Below, one piece after another: positions 6,416-11,531 of a stretch of 28,757 bases of DNA; within the stretch, counting starts at the first letter, position 1; each line of letters starts with the position of its first letter. The notes under the pieces are model-generated. The model searched no databases. It saw nothing but the letters and a program-made list of their open reading frames with translations, and was not told the DNA's origin. This DNA is from a virus: positions 1 through 28,757 of the IMG/VR virus record IMGVR_UViG_3300025647_000193, one strand, 5' to 3'. Made by a program: the position numbers and the translations under genes.

Positions 6416-7472
6416 GGCCGGCGAAAAGGTCGCGGCCGCCGTCTACGCCGCGCTGGAAAGGCAGCAGGACCGCCGGCACCGCGACCACCTCGGGTGCAGC
6501 CAGCTTGGGCGGCCCTGCTCGCGCGACATCTGGTATGGGTGGCGATGGGCGAGCGAGATCAGCCACCCCGGCCGAGTGCTGCGGCTCTTCCGCCGGGGCC
6601 AGGACGAGGAAGAGCGCGTGGTCGAGGATCTCCGCAGCGCCGGCCTCGAGGTCCACGACCGCGACCCGGAGACCGGGCAGCAGTTCCGGGTGCTCGGCTT
6701 TGGCGGGCACCTCGGCGGGAGCCTGGACGGCGCCTGCCGTGGTATCCCTGGGCGCCCGACCACCTGGGCTGTGCTCGAGATCAAGACGAGCGGCGCCAAG
6801 CCTTTCAAAAAGCTAAAGGCATCTGGGGTGCGCGTGGCCAAGCCCGAGCACTTCGCCCAGATGCAGCTGTATATGGAAAAGACGGGTATGAGGTTGGCGC
6901 TCTACTTTGCCGTCTGCAAAGACAACGACGAGCTCTACGCCGAGGTGGTGGCACACGACCAGGCCGAGGCCCGCCAGCTGCTGGCCAAGGCCGAGGCCAT
7001 CCTCAACGCCGACCAGCCGCCGCCCAAGATCGCCGAGAGCCCGGCGTGGTTTCAATGTAAATGGTGCGACCACCGGCGACATTGCCATGGCGAGGACGCG
7101 CCCCTGGCGAACTGCCGAACCTGCGTCCACGCCACGCCCGAGCTCGAGGAGGGCGAGGCCGGCAGGTGGATCTGCGAGAAGCTTTGCCGGCCCCTGAGCC
7201 ACGACGAGCAGGAGCGCGGCTGCCAGCACCACCTCTACCTGCCTGGCCTGCTGAACTTCGCCGAGGTGGTCGAGGCCGACCCGGCCGGCAGGTGGATCGA
7301 ATATAAAAGCGAACAGGGCGTCCACTTCCGCAACGGAATAGCCGATAATCAGGAGGAACCGCTGCCGTGGCCGAGCCAGAACCTGGCCGAACTCGGCGCG
7401 CGAGTGCTGACCGACGACCCGCTGCTGGAGAGCATCCGGCGCACCTTCGGCCCCGTGAAAATCGAAAAATGA
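6408..7472 (+). CDS. Cas4/RecB-like PD-(D/E)XK nuclease with Fe-S cysteines
   Basis: A 354-residue nuclease of the PDDEXK_1 type. The core is H101, D107 (GSLDG), the ExK pair in VLEIKT (E124, K126) and the QMQLY motif (151-155). Four cysteines match the Cas4/AddB iron-sulfur pattern: C37 (or C30) near the N-terminus and C217-x2-C220-x5-C226 after the core. Such enzymes resect DNA ends. A further Cys-rich module follows (C236, C239, C256, C260, C272 with nearby His), probably a zinc-binding domain, then a C-terminal helix region. The start is unusual: the only suitable codon before the conserved LGCSQLGRPCSRDIWYG region is TTG at 6408, overlapping the previous stop; the open frame upstream is out-of-phase sequence of the preceding gene. 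The stop overlaps the next ATG as ATGA. Confidence 0.87.
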   Translation: MTEAGEKVAAAVYAALERQQDRRHRDHLGCSQLGRPCSRDIWYGWRWASEISHPGRVLRLFRRGQDEEERVVEDLRSAGLEVHDRDPETGQQFRVLGFGGHLGGSLDGACRGIPGRPTTWAVLEIKTSGAKPFKKLKASGVRVAKPEHFAQMQLYMEKTGMRLALYFAVCKDNDELYAEVVAHDQAEARQLLAKAEAILNADQPPPKIAESPAWFQCKWCDHRRHCHGEDAPLANCRTCVHATPELEEGEAGRWICEKLCRPLSHDEQERGCQHHLYLPGLLNFAEVVEADPAGRWIEYKSEQGVHFRNGIADNQEEPLPWPSQNLAELGARVLTDDPLLESIRRTFGPVKIEK

Positions 7473-7999
7473 ACACCTACCATCGAACCATGTTTTCCCT
7501 GCTGGCCATCATCGCCTTCCTCGCCACCGTGCTCTGGCTGGCCACCGAGGTCCAGCTGCGCGCCCACCGCTGCCCCGACACCACCGAGGTGCCGCCGATT
7601 GAGGCGATGCAGGCCGAGGTGGTCTATGAGATTGCCGAGCAGGAGGATGCCGGCACGATTCTCGCCCTGGGCGAAATGACCGTCACGATCTACCACGCGG
7701 TGCCCAGCCAAACCGACGACACGCCCATGATTACGGCGAGCGGCTTCAACCTGACCGGCCTGGACCTCGAGGCCGAGCGCATCTGCGCCCTTTCTCGCGA
7801 TTTGCTGGCCCGCTGGGGTGGCCCGATCGATTACGGCGACCAGATCTTCGTCGATGTGCCCGACCCCGCCCTGCGCGGCTGGTGGACCGTCGAGGACACG
7901 ATGGCGCCGCGCTGGCGCAACCACATTGACCTGCTCGTGCCCACCTCGCGAAAGGGTGGGAAATGGGAAGGCATCGAGGCGTGGACGGTGACGCCGTGA
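7469..7999 (+). CDS. Membrane-anchored 3D-domain (double-psi beta-barrel) protein
   Basis: A 176-residue protein with an N-terminal hydrophobic segment (residues 8-26, MFSLLAIIAFLATVLWLAT) that would export and anchor it, and a C-terminal domain (about 68-160) matching the 3D domain named for three conserved aspartates: YHAVPSQTDDTPMITASG (75-92), SRDLL (109-113), YGD (122-124), VEDTM (141-145) and HIDLLVP (152-158). The domain is found in MltA-type lytic transglycosylases and other cell-wall proteins, so an envelope role is likely. It might be this phage's peptidoglycan-cutting enzyme, since no classical endolysin is seen, but it sits in the early-type plus-strand operon rather than beside the small membrane genes. 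The start ATG overlaps the nuclease stop as ATGA. Confidence 0.84.
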   Translation: MNTYHRTMFSLLAIIAFLATVLWLATEVQLRAHRCPDTTEVPPIEAMQAEVVYEIAEQEDAGTILALGEMTVTIYHAVPSQTDDTPMITASGFNLTGLDLEAERICALSRDLLARWGGPIDYGDQIFVDVPDPALRGWWTVEDTMAPRWRNHIDLLVPTSRKGGKWEGIEAWTVTP

Positions 8000-8247
8000 T
8001 CGCCCGCCACGAGATGCCCGAGCGCGTCCAGCTGCGGCTGGCGGCGCTGGAGGAGGCCCGCGAACTGCTGGCGAAGGAAGCCGCCGCCGGCGTGACGATC
8101 ACGGCCAGGCGAAACAATGGCATGAGCCAGAGGTGCCAGATCAACCTGAGCGACCGCCAGGCGCTGGCGCCGATCCGGCAGGCGCTGGAGTTGGCCCTGG
8201 AGATCGAGCTGGCGCGCATCCAGCGCCGCTACGGAGGTGCCCGGTGA
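7996..8247 (+). CDS. Hypothetical 83-aa protein
   Basis: Unrecognised. The GTG start at 7996 overlaps the 3D-protein stop as GTGA; a later ATG (8014) is possible. The protein is mostly helical and charged (RLAALEEARELLAKEAAAGV, then ALAPIRQALELALEIELARI), with a short beta-like middle (VTITARRNNG, RCQINLS). No membrane segment or metal motif. It ends by overlapping the next gene (GTGA at 8244). Part of a chain of very small coupled genes. Confidence 0.7.
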   Translation: MIARHEMPERVQLRLAALEEARELLAKEAAAGVTITARRNNGMSQRCQINLSDRQALAPIRQALELALEIELARIQRRYGGAR

Positions 8248-8507
8248 TTGACTACACCAAGGAAGCGGAGGATCTGCTGGACGAGTTGTTCGGCCCGTCC
8301 TGGCGCGTGAATCCGAAGCATGAGGACGGACACGCCATCGCCCTCATCGCCGCCGCCCTGCGCCGCGCCGTGGTTAGGAGGCTGCGGAAGTTTTACGACT
8401 GGTTCCTGCTCGACTCCGAGAGGGCCGGTGGCGACATGATCTGGGCGGACGATATGCTTGCGAAAATCCGCGTCCGGGCCGACGAGATCAGGGAGGACGA
8501 AGAATGA
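8244..8507 (+). CDS. Hypothetical 87-aa protein
   Basis: Unrecognised. The GTG start (8244) overlaps the previous stop as GTGA. Residues 1-20 are acidic and helical (DYTKEAEDLLDELFG), a basic amphipathic helix follows (AAALRRAVVRRLRKFYDWFL), and the end is acidic (RADEIREDEE). Soluble, with opposite charge at its two ends. The last codons, GAGGACGAAGAA followed by TGA, double as a ribosome-binding site for the next gene, a junction sequence seen again at 9009 and 9406. Confidence 0.68.
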   Translation: MIDYTKEAEDLLDELFGPSWRVNPKHEDGHAIALIAAALRRAVVRRLRKFYDWFLLDSERAGGDMIWADDMLAKIRVRADEIREDEE

Positions 8508-8686
8508 TGCCCACCTCCTACCTGCTCTACAGCGCCGCCCTGTGCGCCATCATTTGTGTGTTTTACCCTTGGCGTCGTTACCCCGACCCCTTCGGTTGGC
8601 CGACCCGAAGTCATCCCGTGCGTTACATCACAGGGGGAGTGGGGGTGATTTTCGCACTACTCTGGATTGGAGGAATCATCACATGA
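8504..8686 (+). CDS. Small two-helix membrane protein, 60 aa
   Basis: Two hydrophobic segments are visible: residues about 5-21 (SYLLYSAALCAIICVFY) and about 42-58 (YITGGVGVIFALLWIGGII), joined by a loop rich in Pro and Arg (WRRYPDPFGWPTRSHPVR). Such hairpin proteins include class II holins, but there is no neighbouring endolysin and the gene is in the early-type block, so I do not call it a holin. The start ATG 8504 overlaps the previous stop as ATGA and the stop overlaps the next ATG the same way. Confidence 0.68.
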   Translation: MMPTSYLLYSAALCAIICVFYPWRRYPDPFGWPTRSHPVRYITGGVGVIFALLWIGGIIT

Positions 8687-8964
8687 GCGACTACACCGTG
8701 ACCGTTACCGCGCTGGATGCCAGCGACAACGAGTGGACGGCGGACTACGCCGTGACCGTAGTGGAGGACGGCAGGATGGACACCTACGACGAGCCGGGCT
8801 ACGACCCCGAGCTCGACCTGGAGCTGCTCGGCGCGGCTTGTGAAAGCCTGGAGGCCGAGCGTGGCGAGACGGGGGCCATCCTCGACACCTTGGGCGACAA
8901 GGCGTGGGATGCCGCCGTCACCTACTACTGGAAGAACTACTGGACGGAGGACGAAGGACGATGA
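8683..8964 (+). CDS. Hypothetical acidic 93-aa protein
   Basis: Unrecognised. Strongly acidic. Residues 1-30 look like paired beta strands (DYTVTVTALDASDNEWTADY and following), then an Asp/Glu/Tyr-rich turn (TYDEPGYDPELDLELL), a helix with ESLEAERGE, and an aromatic end (AVTYYWKNYWTEDEG). The start ATG 8683 overlaps the previous stop as ATGA. Small acidic early phage proteins often act as DNA mimics or host-protein inhibitors, but nothing specific is seen here. Confidence 0.68.
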   Translation: MSDYTVTVTALDASDNEWTADYAVTVVEDGRMDTYDEPGYDPELDLELLGAACESLEAERGETGAILDTLGDKAWDAAVTYYWKNYWTEDEGR

Positions 8965-9008
8965 GAGCACAACCGCCGCGCCGCCGCGCTGGTCGAGGAG
9001 GACGAAGA

Positions 9009-9197
9009 ATGACCGACACCAACAAGAAGATCCACGAGGCCGTCATCGCGTTGCTGCGGCGTGAATACTGCGACGGCCACGATTGCTGCTCGGACGAGGA
9101 GCTTGAAGGAGACTACCAGGAAACCTACGACGCGCTGTTCATCTTCGCCCGCCAGCAGCGAGCTGAGGCCCTGGAGGAGGCGGCGGACGAGGGATGA
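9009..9197 (+). CDS. Hypothetical 62-aa protein with Cys/His-Cys-Cys motif
   Basis: Unrecognised. The protein opens with a helix (NKKIHEAVIALLRREY), carries a short C-DGHD-CC motif (residues about 21-27) that could bind a metal, then an acidic helical tail. I chose ATG 9009, preceded by GGAGGACGAAGA. An in-frame ATG at 8961 overlaps the previous stop as ATGA and would add 16 Arg/Pro/Gly-rich residues, but those look like translated junction sequence. The stop overlaps the next ATG at 9194. Confidence 0.62.
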   Translation: MTDTNKKIHEAVIALLRREYCDGHDCCSDEELEGDYQETYDALFIFARQQRAEALEEAADEG

Positions 9198-9409
9198 GCG
9201 ACACCGCCTACGACATCAAGAGCATCGCCATGGATCTTATGCGGGTCGCTGACTTCCTTGACCGCCACAACCAGATCCAGGCCGCCATCCTCGCGGAGAT
9301 GCGGGCGCTGCGGATCACGAACTACAGCGACGATTGGGACGCGGCGGATTCGCGCAAGGCCGCCGACCGCCTGACCGCCGACGCGCTGGACGAGGAGGAC
9401 GAGGGATGA
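9194..9409 (+). CDS. Hypothetical 71-aa protein
   Basis: Unrecognised, soluble and acidic, mostly helical (SIAMDLMRVADFLDRHNQIQ, then ILAEMRALRI and an Asp-rich end). The start ATG 9194 overlaps the previous stop as ATGA with GGCGGACGAGGG just upstream. Its last codons, GAGGAGGACGAGGGA, encode the Glu/Asp-rich tail and provide the ribosome-binding site of the next gene. Confidence 0.66.
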   Translation: MSDTAYDIKSIAMDLMRVADFLDRHNQIQAAILAEMRALRITNYSDDWDAADSRKAADRLTADALDEEDEG

Positions 9410-9582
9410 GCGAGAAGAGAGCGACCAGCTCGCTGACCTGGCGCAACCTGGCCAGGCTGGCCATCGCCCTGCTCATGTTCTGGCTGATCCTGGCCTTCAC
9501 CACCTCGGCTGTGATTGTCGGATACCGTGCCGCTATGATTGCCGGCACGGCAGCCGCCGACCTGATCCTTGCCCATGAGTAG
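9406..9582 (+). CDS. Small single-span membrane protein, 58 aa
   Basis: A basic N-terminus (SEKRATSSLTWRNLAR) precedes one long hydrophobic stretch (residues about 18-39, ARLAIALLMFWLILAFTTSAVI), predicting an inside-facing N-terminus and one membrane span; a second weaker hydrophobic part (AAMIAGTAAADLIL) follows. The start ATG 9406 overlaps the previous stop as ATGA. Unrecognised; the second small membrane protein of this cluster. Confidence 0.66.
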   Translation: MSEKRATSSLTWRNLARLAIALLMFWLILAFTTSAVIVGYRAAMIAGTAAADLILAHE

Positions 9583-9778
9583 CCAAGAAGAAAAAAGAAG
9601 AGCGCAAGTCGCCGCGAGCGTGGCTCGACACCGCCAGAAGCGTGACCGCCTCGAGGTCTACCTGCCCGCCGGCTGGCGTGAGCGCCTCGCCGAGGTCAAC
9701 CAGAGCGAAAACCTGAGCACGACAGCATGGGTGAGGAAGGTAGTGGCCGCGCGGATCGGGGAAGCGGAACCTTCCTGA
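9575..9778 (+). CDS. Putative ribbon-helix-helix DNA-binding protein
   Basis: A 67-residue basic protein. After a charged N-terminal helix (EEKRRAQVAASVARHRQKRD), residues about 28-34 form the likely beta strand (RLEVYLP), followed by two helices (GWRERLAEVNQSEN and STTAWVRKVVAARIG), the pattern of Arc/MetJ-type ribbon-helix-helix regulators. It is the only candidate DNA-binding regulator in the plus-strand block and could act on operators in this genome, such as the iteron-like repeats; that is conjecture. ATG 9575 lies just before the previous stop (overlap of 8 bases); a TTG at 9569 is also in frame. Confidence 0.68.
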   Translation: MSSQEEKRRAQVAASVARHRQKRDRLEVYLPAGWRERLAEVNQSENLSTTAWVRKVVAARIGEAEPS

Positions 9779-10050
9779 TCTTGACCTGCTGGGGTTGCGA
9801 CGGCCTCGGATTTCGCGCCCCGAGGATCGCCGCCGAGGTGTGCCTGGTCTGCGCCGGCCACGGCAGGATGCGGCGCGAGCCTGGTCCAGATGGCCGCTGG
9901 GAGCCGCTCGAGCCGCACGACCACAGCTGGAGGTCGGCGTGGATCGTATCCCGCCACGATTGGATCTACGGCGCCAGCCAGGGCGAGGCCGAGGGCGAGG
10001 CCGAGGCCCAGGCGGAGGAAGACGGCGAGGACTGGCCCGAAGATTTCTGA
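9727..10050 (+). CDS. DnaJ-type zinc-finger protein with acidic tail
   Basis: Two C-x2-C-x-G-x-G motifs, CWGCDGLG (C21, C24) and CLVCAGHG (C39, C42), match the zinc-binding repeats of DnaJ; two such repeats can hold one zinc. The rest is polar with several Trp and His residues (EPLEPHDHSWRSAWIVSRHDW), then a Gly-Glu-Ala-rich repeat (GEAEGEAEAQAEE) ending DWPEDF. No J-domain is present, so it is not a DnaJ chaperone. The start is uncertain: ATG 9727 overlaps the previous gene by 52 bases, while TTG 9781, two bases past that gene's stop, keeps both zinc motifs. I give the longer form. Confidence 0.66.
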   Translation: MGEEGSGRADRGSGTFLILTCWGCDGLGFRAPRIAAEVCLVCAGHGRMRREPGPDGRWEPLEPHDHSWRSAWIVSRHDWIYGASQGEAEGEAEAQAEEDGEDWPEDF

Positions 10051-10162
10051 TTATCCGAAAAAAAAAGGAGAAAGAAGGCAAACACCTCACCCGATTAGCC
10101 GATAAGATAAGTAAGCACGGCGCGAGACGCCGACCCGATAACCCAACCTGAACACCGAAACC
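10051..10162 (+). promoter_or_regulatory. Intergenic leader with A9 run and AT-richer segment
   Basis: The 112 bases between the zinc-finger gene and the next gene start with nine A (10058-10066) followed by GGAGAAAGAAGG, which resembles a strong ribosome-binding site but has no start codon at a usable distance. The segment CCGATTAGCCGATAAGATAAG (about 10090-10110) is AT-richer than its surroundings and could hold a promoter -10 element. No clear -35/-10 pair is seen. Confidence 0.3.
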
Positions 10163-10399
10163 ATGAACACGAACAAGACCAACACCGACGGCAAGCGCGA
10201 CATCATGTTCGCGACCGGCCGGACCATCGCGATGGCCATGGGCGTCCAGCCGGGCACCACCCGGGCCTGGTGCGCCGTCATCGACGCGGACACCGGAATC
10301 TATACCGACGAGACCTACGGCAGCATCAGCTGGACGCCCGAGGGCAAGCCCGACACGCTGGAGCTCGAGGGCGACTACCCGACCCTGTTCGCCGAGTAA
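10163..10399 (+). CDS. Hypothetical 78-aa protein, MNTNKT family copy 1
   Basis: Unrecognised. The N-terminus (about 1-30) is polar with a helix (ATGRTIAMAMGV), then beta-like segments (AWCAVIDADTGIYTDE, YGSISW) and an acidic end. It shares the first six residues and 22 bases around the start codon (10160-10181) with the gene at 10478, although the rest of the two proteins does not align. There is no Shine-Dalgarno; the leader is A/C-rich (AACACCGAAACC), which may aid initiation because it is unstructured. A strong hairpin follows the stop. Confidence 0.66.
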   Translation: MNTNKTNTDGKRDIMFATGRTIAMAMGVQPGTTRAWCAVIDADTGIYTDETYGSISWTPEGKPDTLELEGDYPTLFAE

Positions 10400-10410
10400 C
10401 CCGCCCGGCC

Positions 10411-10445
10411 CCTGGCCCCACCGCCATCGCCGGCGTGGGGCCAGG
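10411..10445 (+). terminator. Strong 11-bp hairpin between the two 78-aa genes
   Basis: CCTGGCCCCAC (10411-10421) pairs perfectly with GTGGGGCCAGG (10435-10445) around a 13-base loop, 11 bases after the stop of the upstream gene. The stem is nearly all G-C. No T-run follows on either strand, so this is not a standard intrinsic terminator; it could pause transcription, protect an mRNA end or serve as a protein site. The structure is seen in sequence; the role is inferred. Confidence 0.45.
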
Positions 10446-10477
10446 ACGGCCAACAGACCCGCACCGAACAACGAACC

Positions 10478-10714
10478 ATGAACACGAACAAGACCATGAC
10501 CACCTTCATCTTCCAGGACACCTGCGGCCGGCTCTCCGAGGCCATCCTCGACGAGGCCAACGCCGTGATTGCGAGCGCCGCCACCGAGCACGAGGCCTGG
10601 GCGCTGCTGGAGAGCTACGAGGCCGCGAAGACCGCCGAGCACCCGGACGGATGGCGCTACGGCCTGCTGGACGCCGTCGCCGAGGTCGCCGTGCTGGTCG
10701 AGGATGTGGACTAG
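10478..10714 (+). CDS. Hypothetical 78-aa protein, MNTNKT family copy 2
   Basis: Unrecognised. It starts with MNTNKT like the gene at 10163, then differs: a short beta segment (TTFIFQDTCG), a long helical part (RLSEAILDEANAVIASAATE and onward), a WRYGLLDAVAE helix and an acidic end. The leader ACCGAACAACGAACC again lacks a Shine-Dalgarno. It is the last plus-strand gene before the convergent minus-strand block. Both copies having 78 residues is probably chance, but the shared start region is not. Confidence 0.66.
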   Translation: MNTNKTMTTFIFQDTCGRLSEAILDEANAVIASAATEHEAWALLESYEAAKTAEHPDGWRYGLLDAVAEVAVLVEDVD

Positions 10715-10766
10715 CTAAACCTCCAGCGTGTGGCTGGCAGCGCGAATCCCAGCCCTCGAGCACGAC

Positions 10767-10795
10767 CCGCGCCAGGACACCTCGTTCTGGCGCGG
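10767..10795. terminator. 9-bp inverted repeat between convergent operons
   Basis: CCGCGCCAG (10767-10775) and CTGGCGCGG (10787-10795) are perfect complements with an 11-base loop. On the plus strand CTACCTTTT follows, giving a weak intrinsic-terminator look for the rightward operon. On the minus strand the stem lies directly after the TAG of the last leftward gene (10796) but without a T-run. It sits where the two opposing transcription units meet, so a bidirectional stop is plausible. Confidence 0.45.
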
Positions 10796-10927
10796 CTACC
10801 TTTTCAGCAGCCGGCCCAGCCACCGCCGGGCTCGACGTAGGCCGGCCGGGCCGACGAGCAGGCCCAGGACGACCAGGCTGAGAGCCACCAGCGGGCTCTC
10901 GCGGAAGACCTCGAGCAGCCAGGACAT
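10796..10927 (-). CDS. 43-aa single-span membrane protein with basic tail
   Basis: The start ATG 10927 overlaps the previous stop as TGATG. A short N-terminus (SWLLEVFRESP) is followed by a hydrophobic span (residues about 12-27, LVALSLVVLGLLVGPA) and a strongly basic amphipathic tail (LRRARRWLGRLLKR). The charge predicts a cytoplasmic C-terminus. It is the last gene of the late minus-strand operon, grouped with two other membrane proteins, the usual place of lysis functions. A holin-like or pinholin-like role is possible but not shown. Confidence 0.6.
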   Translation of the reverse strand: MSWLLEVFRESPLVALSLVVLGLLVGPAGLRRARRWLGRLLKR

Positions 10928-11289
10928 CACGCCGCCCCCGGCTTCCGCCACTTCGCCCGCAGCCGCGCCACGATTACGTGGGGCGCCGGCATGAACCAGA
11001 CCACGAGGCCCAGCATGACAAGCGCCTCGAGATTGCCGAGCAGCCATGCCAGCAGAGAGAACGGCTCGCGCGGCATGGGCCGCTGGACGACTACCTGCGC
11101 CCCCGCCGGCGCCTCGAGGAGCTCCTCGGCCATCGCCCTCCCGCCGAGCGCCCCGCCGACCGCGCCGGCCGCAGCTCCACCTGGCCCGCCGACCGCCGCG
11201 CCCAGGGCAGCGCCGCCGGCAGAACCGCCCATCGTAGCCGCCGTCTGGCAGGCCGCGAGGAGGAGCAGGATGAGGAAGAGGTGCCGCAC
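10927..11289 (-). CDS. Putative lipoprotein with glycine zipper and C-terminal span
   Basis: The GTG start (11289) overlaps the previous stop as TAGTG. The first 14 residues form a lipoprotein signal ending in a good lipobox, LAAC (Cys14), followed by a glycine-zipper region (about 20-50) with repeated small-residue GG/GA steps such as GGSAGGAALGAAVGG. A polar stretch (VVVQRPMPREP) leads to a second hydrophobic segment (about 80-101, LAWLLGNLEALVMLGLVVWFM) and a basic tail. Lipobox proteins beside a membrane coiled-coil protein recall phage outer-membrane spanins, but a C-terminal membrane span is not typical of those. Glycine zippers are found in membrane-perturbing proteins. The lipobox supports a Gram-negative host. 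Confidence 0.7.
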   Translation of the reverse strand: MRHLFLILLLLAACQTAATMGGSAGGAALGAAVGGPGGAAAGAVGGALGGRAMAEELLEAPAGAQVVVQRPMPREPFSLLAWLLGNLEALVMLGLVVWFMPAPHVIVARLRAKWRKPGAA

Positions 11290-11531
11290 TAGTTTCGCGC
11301 CTCCAGCGTCGCCAGCCGGCTCTCGATTTGCAGGACCAGCTCGGCCAGCTTGGAGTCGCGCTCCTTATTCGCGCTCTCGATGGCCTCGACCTGCTCGGCG
11401 AGCTCGATGTGATCCTGCTCGAAACGGTCGAACATCGCGACTAGCAGCCAGGCCAGGGTGCCCGTCGTAACGACAAGGAGAGCTTGAAGTGCCCGATTTT
11501 CCAGGCGCAAGGTGCTGGTGGTGGTGGTCAT
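11289..11531 (-). CDS. Membrane-anchored coiled-coil protein (spanin-like or holin-associated)
   Basis: An 80-residue protein. The start ATG 11531 overlaps the previous stop as ATGA; the open frame further upstream lies within the preceding gene. Residues about 12-33 are hydrophobic (LQALLVVTTGTLAWLLVAMF), and residues about 36-80 form a charged heptad-rich coiled coil (IELAEQVEAIESANKERDSK and onward). An inner-membrane anchor with a coiled coil matches the plan of inner-membrane spanins, though it is short (lambda Rz is about 150 residues); hemolysin XhlA-like proteins are an alternative. The next gene encodes a lipoprotein, which would fit an i-spanin/o-spanin order. Confidence 0.66.
   Translation of the reverse strand: MTTTTSTLRLENRALQALLVVTTGTLAWLLVAMFDRFEQDHIELAEQVEAIESANKERDSKLAELVLQIESRLATLEARN

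Noticed and set aside
10051-10080. Programmed slippage at the A9 run
   Set aside because: The run lies after the stop of the upstream gene and no gene reads through it, so slippage would have no product.
9533-10642. Minus-strand open frame (369 codons) across the small-gene chain
   Set aside because: Gly/Arg/Pro-rich with no domain; it lies opposite several small coupled genes and crosses a hairpin and an intergenic leader.
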